Source of the DNA: Prostheceraeus crozeri
Taxonomy: Eukaryota; Platyhelminthes; Polycladida; Euryleptidae
DNA: 64,000 nucleotides
NCBI GenBank assembly: GCA_907163375.1
Contig: CAJQUW010008951.1
Location: forward strand, 250,501 to 314,500
Direction: 5' to 3'
Below the pieces are notes generated by a model. The model was given only the letters and a program-made list of their open reading frames with translations. It searched no databases and was not told where the DNA came from. The translations under genes and the position numbers were made by a program. Below are positions 35,027 to 45,700 of this stretch, in pieces (position 1 is the first letter of the stretch; the number at the start of each line of letters is the position of its first letter).

Positions 35027-37809
35027 TTACCATATGTCATGTCTACTGAAGTAGGACGATATAAAGTTTTTGAAGTCGCTTATCGATGAGACGTTTTTCT
35101 CTGAAAATGTCATACGATTCCAATGTTGGACTATATTAACAGTGAAAAAACCACTACGATGCTTATGTTTGGACAAAGGAGTTAACATCAAATTGTGGGA
35201 ACTATTACGATGAGAATATTCGAACAAAATATCAGGCTGTAAACCATTCATCTGATTGACAGTTTCAAACACAAATATCAAGCTGTAACGGAGGCGCCTG
35301 GCAGATAGTCTAAGAAGTCCCAAGTTCATTAACTTAGACCTGTAATTTAATCCATGGAGCTGTGGTAAGAAATTACAAAATCTCTTTTGCACATTTTCAA
35401 TTTGGTTGGAAAGCTTATCAATATTTGGATGCCAAATAACACAACCATACTCCAAAATAGACCGGACGAACGTTTTATAAGGGATCAAAAGCATGAAAGG
35501 ATCCCGTAAGCGAATTGACCTTTTAATCATACCCAAAACTTTGTTTGCCTTCATAACAGTAGCATGTATATGTTCCTTGAAATTGATTGATGTTGACAAA
35601 GTAATACCCAAGTCATTCACAAGAACAGCTCTACTTAATACTAGTAATTGATCTTTTATCCTGTAATCAAAAAGAGAATTGCCACAACCAAAATGAATAG
35701 CATTAGATTTATTCACGTTTAATGATTGACCGTTCGAAGTTCCACATAGCTATTCTATTAATATCAGCTTGTAACAAATGGCAGTGTGCAGATAATTTTC
35801 CCATATTCATAATAAGCTTGACATCGTCGGCGTACTTGATTATCTCACAGCTTTTGACATGGCCATCGAGGTCGTCAATGAAAAAAGTAAATAAGATGGG
35901 ACCAAGGACAGTTCCTTGTATGACCCCACTTTTTATCAGCACAGGAGACGAGTATTTCCCACCAATACGTACCACTTGAGTTCTATTACGAAAGTAATCG
36001 GTCAGCCATTTGAAAAGGTTTCCTCTAACACCATATATCCATAGTTTATTCAACAATAGGTTATGGTGCACACTGTCAAATGCCTTCGCGAAGTCAAATA
36101 ATGTCACATCGATGCAGTTGCCTTTGTCTAATTCCTTTGTCAAAATGTCATAGAACATGATGCCTGCAGTGTCCGTAGATTTTCCTGGAACAAAACCATG
36201 TTGAGATTCTGGAAAGTGCCCATTAGCATAAAAAGCAATAAGAAGGGATTTATGAATTATTCGTTCTAATATACGGCATACTGTGCTAGAAAATCCAACA
36301 GGACGATAATTACAACACAAATTCTTCGGCCCAGACTTATGAATTGGTGAAATAACAACTTCGCGCCAACCATCTGGGATAGAAGCAGATGACATAATAA
36401 GTGAAAATAATATGGCCAATTTACTTGCTAAAAATACACCACCTTTCTTGATAATATAGTAGCAGAGCCCTTCTTTATCAGTCGATTGAGAATTTGGGAG
36501 ATTACAAATCACTTCGTGTACGTTATCACAATCAAAGTTCACATTATCCACAATTATATCAACATTACACGCCAAGCCATCATGAAAAACATGGTCAGGA
36601 GCACAATTGAAGTTCGACGAGAAATACTCATTGAATCGATTGGCAATCGATAATGGATTAGTCAAAAGTTCAGCGTCGGCGTCGGATAACGAATTAATTG
36701 GATGATTCAATTTCAACCTACTTCGAATGTATTTCCAAAAAGTTTTGCTACCTGACCCATTACCAATACCAGCACAGATTTCACGCTCCTTGTCTAATAT
36801 GCCTTTCCCTACTGCGAATTGAACTTTTTCTTGAGCTTGTCGGTACCTCCAATGATTATGAGAAGAAGGATGATTTTTGAAAGATGAGTATGCACGACGA
36901 GCGCCCGATATGCTGTTCTGACCTTAGCTGTGATATTATATTCTGATCTTTTTCTACGAAGTTGGACAGGTATGCATCCCAAATAGCGTTGATATCACGA
37001 AGAAAATTGAAACTCGATGGCCAGAATGCAGTCTGAAGACTTTGATAGAAAATGTTCCAATTGGCGTTGTTATAATCATGATAATAAACATTAACTTGCT
37101 CATTAGTATCATAATCGTAAGGAAGCTCGATGTCGTAGGTAACGATGCCATGATCAGATTTACCAAAATTCTCACAAACATTGACCTTATTAACATTTAC
37201 ATCGTTGGATGAAAAAACAAGATCCAATAATGTTTTGGATTGTGGACGAGTAGATTTGGTAACATTTTGAGACAAAAAATTGTCCAGACACCAATTCAAA
37301 ATTGGGGCATTAGAAGATGATGCATCACATAAATTCCAATTAATTTGAGGACAGTTGAAATCCTCACAAATTATAGACAAATCTGGACATAAATTCACAA
37401 CATCATATAAATGAGACAAAATTGAACTATCTTGCAGTAGATAATCGGGAGGAATGTAGACACAAGAAATCAACAAGCTATCCTCCTCATTCAAAATAAT
37501 CTTACATGTGACAGATTCAGCCTTACCGTCATCATAACAGAAATCATTGACCAACACAGAAGAAATATTGTTTGAAACATATATAATGACACCACCTCCA
37601 AGAGATTGGGCTCTATCACAACGATAACATGAATAGCCATTGATGTAAAAATAAGCATCAGAAAACGAAGCAGTGCCCCAAGATTCAGTGACACATACAA
37701 TAGTCGGGTTATTCTGAATAACATACATACGAAGTAAATCAATTTTATTTACCAACAAGCGAGCATTAATCAGAAAACATTTTAGAGAAGAATTATTGCT
37801 CATGCACAT
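35027..37809 (-). pseudogene. LINE ORF2: APE endonuclease and reverse transcriptase, two frameshifts
   Basis: The likely start is ATG 37809. The endonuclease (37809-36856) shows CVTESW, GGGVIIYVSNN, YIPPD, EDFNCPQINW and KSDHGIV. The usual GDFN box reads EDFN but keeps Asp and Asn, and the catalytic SDH is intact. A frameshift near 36890 moves into the frame that reads ARRAYSSFKNHPSSHNHWRY and on into the reverse transcriptase (to 35709), with QHGFVPGKST, FDFAKAFDSVHHNLL, SGVIQGTVLGPILF and the catalytic YADDVKLI. A second frameshift near 35715 leads into the C-terminal part (35716-35027), which ends in SSYFSRHDIW. About 930 codons in total is normal for the group. In life it would nick DNA and copy its RNA in place; this copy cannot make the full protein. 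Confidence 0.88.
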
Positions 37810-38011
37810 AGAGGATTTGCCAATGGTATACTTATCTGAAGGAATTTCAGAAAATGAATGAAAACTAAAAAATAGCGCTGAGATACAATGAAACGTTTTA
37901 GGATAGAAAACACTAAGAAATGTTAGGTAACTGCGGATCGTTCACGTGAATCGTTAATGCTAGCATCCCTATCAACACTTCAGAATAGCTGATTAGATAT
38001 TGACATCTCAT

Positions 38012-38721
38012 CTATGGTATGACCTCTCCATTAGAGAACAGTTTGCCATGTTTCATATAAATCTTTGTATTTGGTGGAGCTGACTGCTTTAATGATTTCA
38101 TTTTTTGACGCACGCGACGTTCTTCAAGGCGAGAAAGCTTTGGTAGGTCTTGATTTACGTAAACCGTGCCATACGCTTCTTTGCAGTCTTCATTATCTCT
38201 AAAGGTTTTCTGTGAATATAACATCATCCTTCTTACCCCAATATCATAAAACATGAAAACAGGCCATAAGCATGCGCTTTGAGCCTTTCCTGCCTAACCG
38301 GTAGCATGATGCATTGCTAGAGGAATCAAGTCCATCAATCAACTCCTGACCTAGTGCAACAATTTCATCACTATCTTCCGTCAGAGTTTCATTACGAAAT
38401 TCCATATCAGTTTCGGGTATTACAGAAAATATGAGATTGAATTGCCTTTTTTCTTTTTCAATTGTTTCAATATATTCTTGTTATTTGACAACCACTTTTT
38501 TTAATGCTCTTGAGATCAAGATCAAGGCGGATTTGCTCTGCCTGAACTTGTTCAAACCGCTGCTCCAATGATTCAAAGCGAGACACAATGTTATCTAGAC
38601 GCGAAACTATACGCGCCTCCGATTCGTCAATAAGTCGTTTAACGTCATTGAGCGTAAATAGACCTCCTGCACCTTGTGAATTCGATCGTGATCCAGATCT
38701 CGTATTTCTATTATTCGACAT
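38012..38721 (-). pseudogene. LINE ORF1 (RNA-binding gag-like protein), frameshifted
   Basis: The likely start is ATG 38721 (MSNNRNTRSGSRSNSQGAGG), followed by a predicted coiled coil (VSRLDNIVSRFESLEQRFEQ). After a frameshift near 38480 the frame reads KRQFNLIFSVIPETD and ASCYRLGRKG, the RNA-binding-like middle domain. After a second shift or deletion near 38255 it reads AYGTVYVNQDLPKLSRLEER, the conserved ORF1 C-terminal domain, ending in FSNGEVIP. In the family ORF1p coats the element RNA. The ATG lies 3 bp from the target site of the Harbinger insertion. Confidence 0.78.
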
Positions 38722-40514
38722 ATTCGGCCTATTGCAGAACTCGGGGTTAGCATAACTGCGAGTTAAGTTAACCTTCACTCATTTAGCTGGCAGTTACAAC
38801 AGCAACTGCGAACGCGTTGCAGAAGTCGCAGTTAAAATAACTGGCAGTTAAACATGGAATTCCCTTGCCAGGAATTGACCCAGTTAACACAATTTGACGT
38901 CACTGTTTCCATAACAATAGGGGAGTGATAACGTCTCTGCTCTCGTCTGGTCTACAACGATGCAGAAAAGAATCGTCTTATGGATATTGCTGAAGAGTCT
39001 CAACTGGCCGACATCATAGAAAGCAAAATGATATCTGTATCTGTGCGGGACATCAATTAATTAGACTCTATTTATTGCGCGGTAGCCTAGACGCAAGAGC
39101 CCACATGCGCTAATAGCAAACAACTATATGTACATGTACCTGTACGAGAATTGTAGGCCTACCTGTACCATGCAGTGTAATGGTGCATGCTAAGTACAGT
39201 ACCCCTAAGAAGTTGCAATGAAAAGCGACATCCGTTTCCAAAAATGTCTTTTTATTATCAACGTTGTCTGTCAAAAGTGGTTCTCAATAAACTCAGATCG
39301 AAATTGCATACCAGTACCTGTCGAAATAGTGTCAGATGAAGTAGATTCAAAGGAAGCATCGTCGGCTGTGTTTTCAATGTCGAATGTATCAAACTGAGAA
39401 ATCAGGAAATTGTGCAAGACAGCACAAGCAACGACAGTTCTACCAACCTTCTCAGGTGACAATCGCATACCATTCAGTAAACATTGAAACCTCTGTTTCA
39501 TGACACCGAAACGCCTTTCGATGACATTTCTTGTTTTGATATGAGCGTAGTTGTAGCGACTTTCTTTCGAAGTATTCGCCACACGAAGGGGAGTGAGCAA
39601 ATACTTTCTGCAAGCATAGCCGGCATCTCCTAGTAATATTCCATCGTGATCCCCGTTCTTGAATTGAGCACATAGTCGAGAATTATCGAATATGCGTGAA
39701 TCATGTGTACTTCCGCACCAACGAGCAACTATGTTTGTAATTTTCTAAGTGGCGTCACAAGTTGCTTGAACATTCAGCGAAAAATAATTCTTCCTGTTAC
39801 GATAGTGTTCATGTTCCGTGTTGGATGGTCTTGTGATCCGAATATGAGTACAGTCGATTGCAGATATGACTCGAGGAAATTGGGCTATTCTGTAGAAATC
39901 TTCCTTTGTTGATAAAAGCTCAGCAGCTTTTGGAAATTTGATGAAATCAGACCGACGCTTGCACAAAGAGAGCACTACCTTGTGAAATGCACGCATTGCA
40001 GTCGTCTTATGAACTCCAATTGTACCAGCCACTAGCCAAAAGAATGAGCCCGATGTCATGTATGCGATGCCGAGTGCAAGGGTCTGAATGGGTTGAAGGG
40101 AATAGCTTTTGTCCTGACCATTTTGAATATCGACTTCGATCAGATCGCACAATGTGCAAAAGGAATGCTTCATCATTCGAAAATGTTCGAAGAAATCATC
40201 GTCACTGAAAAATTTGAGGGGATTCCTTCGGTCAAGAATGCGTCGCTCAGGTGAAACAATTTCCGACAGAGTATCTGCCAACTCAGTTGCTTCAATAGAT
40301 TCCATCAGAAATCAAGCTACGAATGAAGAATATGTGACAGTTAGACCATTTAACCCTCACTCGGTGGAGGTTAAATTTTGCAATGTGTTTTCTTAACTGC
40401 CAGTTAACTTTAACTGGCAGTTACTTAACTCTCAATTCTGCACCTCATCGTTGAAAGTTAAATCGAAATTTAACTGCCAGTTAGCTTAACTCCGAGTTCT
40501 GCAATAGGCCCATT
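38722..40514 (-). mobile_element. PIF-Harbinger transposon with 3-bp target duplication
   Basis: The element at 38725-40511 has inverted ends reading GGGCCTATTGCAGAACTC (right end, complement; the left end has C in place of the first G) and is flanked by ATT on both sides (38722-38724 and 40512-40514). Subterminal sequence is rich in inverted taactgGCAGTTA words. A 3-bp duplication and a HARBI1-type transposase define the superfamily. The second protein normally encoded by such elements (Myb/SANT-like) was not found; 38725-39270 is 0.5 kb without a convincing frame. Confidence 0.9.
39271..40305 (-). pseudogene. HARBI1-type transposase with a single in-frame stop
   Basis: One continuous frame of about 344 codons runs from ATG 40305 to the stop at 39271. 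It is interrupted only by a TAG at 39747-39745. The DDE-type nuclease domain is complete: AIDCTHIRI (first Asp), WCGSTHDSRIF (second Asp), LLGDAGY and ERRFGVMKQRFQCLL (Glu), then AVLHNFL near the end. The N-terminal half carries FSDDDFFEHFRM and LALGIAYMTSGSFFWLVAGT, usual for Harbinger transposases. The stop lies between the first and second catalytic Asp, so the protein is truncated. Length and everything else look intact, indicating recent inactivation or an error at one base. Confidence 0.88.
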
Positions 40515-41010
40515 GACAGATAAATGACGATTCCGGTGATGTTAAAAGGTCACGTGAAAAAAATCGATAAATGACAATCACTGCGCGTGTGGGGTTTCTT
40601 AGCAATATGACGAAATTTCACAAAATCAGCTGACAACTGACAACTGACAATACCAGCTGTTAGAATAGAAAGGAAATGCAGCAGAATTGAAAGCACGATG
40701 ACGTTTGATGACGATGGAATGACACTTTGATAGCGGACACTGCGGAAATCCAAAGAGAGCGACGACCAAATGCAAACATGAACAATTCACAGATTATTGG
40801 AACCACAAATGAAACAGTAGCAATCCCAAAATGCACAAGACATCCACAACATTGACTAATGGCTATATGAAAATAAGATAGATCATACGACGCCAATTCC
40901 AACAATATACAAACTTGAAAAAATCACCGTCCAAAAAACAAACGCAATCTGCAAAAGTACACTTCCAGATGCGAGAGCGCAATCGCACGTCAGGTCTCTT
41001 CAAGCGAAGA
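40515..41010 (-). other. Probable LINE 5' untranslated region displaced by Harbinger
   Basis: If the Harbinger element and one copy of its target duplication are removed, this sequence joins directly to the LINE ORF1 start codon. It would then be the 5' untranslated region on the minus strand. No protein motif is visible. The upstream limit is unknown. Confidence 0.4.
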
Positions 41011-41091
41011 TTGATAATAATCAATCAATTTATCAATAATCAATCAATAATAATCAATTTTTAATAATAATCAATCTAATAATCAATTTTT
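41011..41091. repeat. Imperfect tandem repeat of aataatcaat units
   Basis: About 80 nt consist of repeated (ta)ataatcaat(c/t) words, a simple-sequence expansion. There is no coding content. Confidence 0.8.
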
Positions 41092-44000
41092 AGACTCACA
41101 GCAATAGAACTAGCTTTTGAGTCATTCAGTAGATTAGCAATTCATTTGGCCTGCACGATCAAAAATCTACTAGTTTTCGTGCAAAACGCCACCCTTTATT
41201 TACGATGAAAAATGCTATAACTGATAGTGTGCTGTGATTATATCATTTTAGGATGATACGGATGCTTACAGTGTATTATAATCAGATGTTGAATAAAACT
41301 TCAGCACATGTGGTTCGCTCTAGCTACCGCAAATCATGATAATATTTAGGTATAAACGTTTGCTGAGAAAGATGATGTTCATCCAGTACCGATGAGTAAA
41401 TATTTGACCACAGAGCACAACTAGGATTATTCCTCATTTGAAATCGAAGCAAATAGGTAAGATGAATTCAGTATAAAAAATGGAAATGGAAACGACGTTG
41501 TTATATTGTTTTAAGAGCCTCAACTGAAACCATTGGCGGTTATCACGTTTTGCATCACAACTGAATATTTAAATCAACGCTGTTACAGAGCTTTCGACTT
41601 AATTATTTACCGAGAACATTCGTCTACCATTAGGGTATATTCCTGTGGATTATCTCCAATTATTCAAATTTTGCACTTATCTCGTTTTGCATTCAAACTC
41701 TTCATATTTAGACGCATTTGCACAAGTATTTTCAGCATTCTCATGATTTGCATGACATAATCTCGTGTTTGTTTCAACTAGAATGGCGCCTAGAGCACAG
41801 AGCTTAGGATAGATTGGCCACTTTTTAAAATTAGTGAAGCGCTTTCCTCATCGAATGCTACCGAGTGTCGTGCCAGGAGATTCTCGACATATGCATTGTC
41901 ATATGAATATGAATGTAATGCAATTTCCTTAACACATTTTTGCATGAAAAATTTCTATCACACATCAGATAGTCTTAAACCAGATATTCTCTGATGGTCC
42001 TCCACATCATTAACGAATTTGATCCATCACTGTCATCGGTGAAACTCTCAAGGCACAACTTATGATAGGTGAAGGAAATTCTTTTCCACGATGACGAAAA
42101 TTAAGGAATCAGGGATAATTTTGTTAATTTCTTTCGCATATGAAAATTCATTCTTCATAAATTTGGTAGACATGCATTGTGGATTGTGGATTGATTAAAT
42201 GACTTTTGAATACCTTTGAATAATCAAATGTGCGTGTATTTACCTGGTAATCGATGATTTGTATTTTGAATCTCTAAAAGATGGACTTACACATGCAATT
42301 GCATTTTGACATTGTGAAATATGTATTTGTTCCACATCTAGGAAATTATAGGTATGTGGCAGCATAAGAATGATGGAACTAATTAATTTTATCATTAAAT
42401 AGAAGTTGATCTGCAAACAACCTTCACTCTTTCACCACTGAACAAGTGGAAACTTCGCTCACTCACTAAAAAATTCGAATCAGTGCATTTAATACTACAT
42501 TTCCTCTGTGATCCGGCGAATTTGCTCGGTGCAATCTTGCATGGTGGTCCGTTGTGTACGGCAAAGCCAGGACAAATCAGCGCAGGATAGCCTGTTGTGA
42601 AGTCGTTCGGGTTGTTCAAAAACTTTCGATTTTATCAACTAGTTTGGGCTATTCCAAGTCGCGCTGACGAGTTCTAGTAGGACGAAGCGTAGGGTCTACA
42701 TCTGCTAAGGAATCACGCACTTAAATTGTTCAAGTCTGAGGGAATCTTTCTAGCCATGCCCAGGAGAGCTGACAATTTGTAATATTTCGGTTAGTTAGAA
42801 TTCATCAATAGTATGACCATCTCGCATGTATAAAATTCACATGAGCCCATTTTGAAATATAAAATATCGCAAATAGACGCAGCGTTCATGCAGCATCAAC
42901 GCATTATTGCTTTCTATTCAATTTAAAATTTGTAAAAACGATTTAAAAAGGAAAAGGAGAATGACCTCTAAGATCAGTAGGTTATAACGTGTCCAGTTAT
43001 TTATCAATAGGACTGCAAGACACTTATTCTTAACTTTATCAAAAGGGCATAGGAAACTTTCCAACTCACTTGCTGTCGATAACATGACCAACTGCCGAAG
43101 GCAAACTGTACCATCAGCTCTCAGAAGCAAAATGTAAATCATTATGTGCGAAAACATTAGCTATTTATGGGTTACTAATACTGCAAATACCTGCGTAGCT
43201 ACCGGTATAGTCTTAAGTAGTGATCTTAAATTCTAATTTGCGCGTCATGCTCATTGAGTCGAAGTTGAGTTAATAATCATTTCACGCTATCTTCAGTTTT
43301 GAACGAACGCAATAAAATATAACTATCAATTACAGTAGGCTTAGATAAACATTTGAATGGATTCCAATCAGCGACTTTGGTAGCAGCTTCCCAAAACGGC
43401 AACAATTAGGCTATGAAGCTGTTGGTACGTAAGTGGTGACTGCGTTGTAAGTACAGTACATGTGTATTATGTAAGCTGATGTGTTTGTGACATGTGGACA
43501 ATACTGATCGAGGGTCGGCTTTTGGTGGTGATATAAAGCAATAAAATGCACAGAAAAGCATATATCGTATTTAAAAGCAGACGAGGATGAATCGAAATTA
43601 TAATGACAAGAGACATTTATTTTCGATACAAATGTCCTATGGCTAGCCACTTTGATAGTAATTTGAAGATCTCAGCGAATTTATAGTTTCGTAACTTCAG
43701 AGAGTGGCCTTTTCAAATTAATGCGCTAAAGAAGAGTTTTTCTTATTCCGGTTTGCTTTATTGTTAACGTACATAGCAAGCGGTGCTGGTGCTGACTTAC
43801 ATGACCTGTAAACAATTTCTTTGATTAGACATTCGACGAAGGAAACACAAGAACAATTCGGTGTAAAAATGAATCTGTATGAAACAATTTTGAGGTAACA
43901 TTCGGGGGGGAGGCAATGTTCAAAGCACATTTTGATTATACAGATACTGTCTGATCCCCATTAAACTCGGCCTTTAGTTTGTGTAAGATTTGACATATCA

Positions 44001-44500
44001 GACAGACAGAAGCTGGTCATCATATCTTGAATACATACTCCGCAAATTTCATTCTGTTTGTATCTCTTAACAAAATGCAAATAATGAAATCTTTAAATGG
44101 AAAATCTTTATCATAAATGAATGGAGCTTCGACTCTCAAGATATTTCTGTCAGTTATGCTACAAAAGAAATAGATCAACCATTTTCAAGAAGAATATGAA
44201 ATGATTTATCTTATCGTAGAAAGAAGTTGAATCCGAGAATGCATCAAGCAATGGCTTTGAATGTCGGCAAAGAAAGCTGTCACTCAATTGGCAAATCAAA
44301 GCGAAATCAATTTTTGTTATCCAACTTTCAAAATTCCAGCGCTTTTTATTTAAAGATTTTGTCCTGCATGAAGCTTTCCGTTTTGAAAACGTCAGATATT
44401 GAGCAGAATTATGTAAATGCAGGAAACATAGTTTGCTGTAGAACAGCGCTCTTTTCAAATTGCAATGTGCTGGGATAAAGTATATTTCTGATGATAATAA
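41092..44500. other. No gene recognised apart from a hammerhead-like motif
   Basis: This is AT-rich non-coding sequence with a GC-richer patch at about 42500-42760 that contains the motif at 42664-42696. Frames on both strands lack recognisable domains. Confidence 0.4.
42664..42696 (+). ncRNA. Hammerhead-like core, partly decayed
   Basis: CTGACGA (42664-42670) is followed by a 4-bp stem II (GTTC with GGAC, 5-nt loop), GAA (42684-42686), a weak 2-bp stem III with a 5-nt loop, and a GTC cleavage triplet ending at 42696. The two core segments fit the hammerhead consensus exactly. Stem III starts with G-U instead of A-U, and no convincing stem I can be drawn, so activity is doubtful. Confidence 0.4.
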
Positions 44501-44510
44501 CACATAGGCT

Positions 44511-45080
44511 ACTCATGACATAGTAAGTGACTTGAAGACATTCCAGCCAAAGATTATGGCTCAAGATTTAGTGCTTTCACTTAATCATAGGTAGCATGGA
44601 AAATCTCACTTTACCAAAACAATTTAGTCTGCTTCAAGAACCTGCTTCTAGAGCATGACTTGTTTCATGTTGTCTATCTTCTCTGGTTTCAGTAACTTTC
44701 ATTGTTAGAAGTAATTGGTTTCTGATGAAAAACATTTCCTGAATCTTTTCATGTTCAGCAATCAAAAAGTAGCAATGAACTCAACGCTAGTGTGGCAATA
44801 ACAGATTGATATTGTTTCAATGTGTCACTTAAATAGTAGGGCAAACTGATTCAAAACGATGGCACATGCAGGAATTTCGGATTTGAAGAATTCAGATAAT
44901 TGCGCGCTAAAATCTGTTTAGTCGATGAAGGTGGTCCTTCTGATCATTATTGAAACAGTTAGCAGGTGCACAAAGAACGTTCACAAGTGGTCCAGCAGCC
45001 ACGATGACTTTCTGCAGGGAACGAAACCGAAATTGAGATGTCAAAAATTATGGTTCTAGACTTAGCATTTTCAACCTAGT
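44511..45080. repeat. Decayed copy of the 30.5-kb fold-back element, with an R2 fragment
   Basis: 44511-44610 (gacttgaagacattcc and following words) matches the inner right arm of the 30.5-31.3 kb element. About 45000-45080 (tttctgcagggaacgaaac, then tcaaaaattatg) matches its left arm with an internal deletion. Between them, 44840-45000 is a copy of repeat family R2 (gcaaactgattcaaaacgat). Confidence 0.6.
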
Positions 45081-45089
45081 AGGTAAATA

Positions 45090-45700
45090 TGAAGACGTTG
45101 AGGCGCCATAGCAAGCAGCAACGCTGGAAGAGGCTGCTCGACTAATTGTCGTCCCTTCGAGCGTCGGAGATCAGTCCACTAACAACCTGAAGGAATTTCT
45201 GTGTCCAGTGACCGATAACTGCCACGGGTTGTAAAACGCAGCGTAAGACATCGACGAGCACTTTAGAGCCTTAGTTCTCTCAGTCCTGGAGGTGGCCTCA
45301 CTAGGATCTGAAACCGAACTGTAATGGTCGGATCTAGAGGTGGTGTCGACACACGTCGCGTCAGAGACTAGGGATTTACCATTGAAGAAGGGAAATAAGG
45401 TCAGGCCGCCTGGACGTTTGTCATCTGTGCCATCGAGCTCGGGGTTTTTAGGCACAATGGAAGGCCGGCAGCACAGAGGCTTCGTATCACGAGGTCGTTT
45501 AGGGCTGAATGAAAAATTACCTGCACTCCGACGACAAGAGAGAGATCCTTGTCTATCGATTGTACCACAGCAACGGCACTGATGTGACTCGCAGACAGGA
45601 AGGCCAAGACGGACAGAGACAGCTGTTGGACGGACAAATTCGTCGTCAAGAAGAGTTCCAGTTGTTGGTGACTGAACTGTATAACTATCTGTAGGTGGGC
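45090..45700. other. GC-rich patch with open frames on both strands
   Basis: Base composition here is clearly richer in G and C than its surroundings. On the plus strand 45509-45694 ends with a polar, glutamine/arginine-rich helix-like stretch (QRQLLDGQIRRQEEFQLLVT), which would suit a gag-like coiled coil. Other frames are open too, and no domain is certain. It could be a remnant of a retroelement gag, but I cannot assign it. Confidence 0.25.

Larger units (their letters stand above)
34880..38721 (-). mobile_element. CR1/L2-like LINE, near full length, minus strand
   Basis: On the minus strand the element has ORF1 (38721-38012), ORF2 with an endonuclease and a reverse transcriptase (37809-35027) and a 3' untranslated region that ends in an (ATT)n tract at about 34880-34900. 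An APE-type endonuclease, an ORF1 with an RNA-binding-like middle domain and a microsatellite tail place it in the CR1/L2/Jockey group. The 5' untranslated region is split off by a PIF-Harbinger insertion at 38725-40511 and probably continues from 40512. Confidence 0.85.

Noticed and set aside
41011-41091. CRISPR-like array
   Set aside because: Units are short, imperfect and without spacers; this is simple-sequence DNA in a eukaryotic genome.
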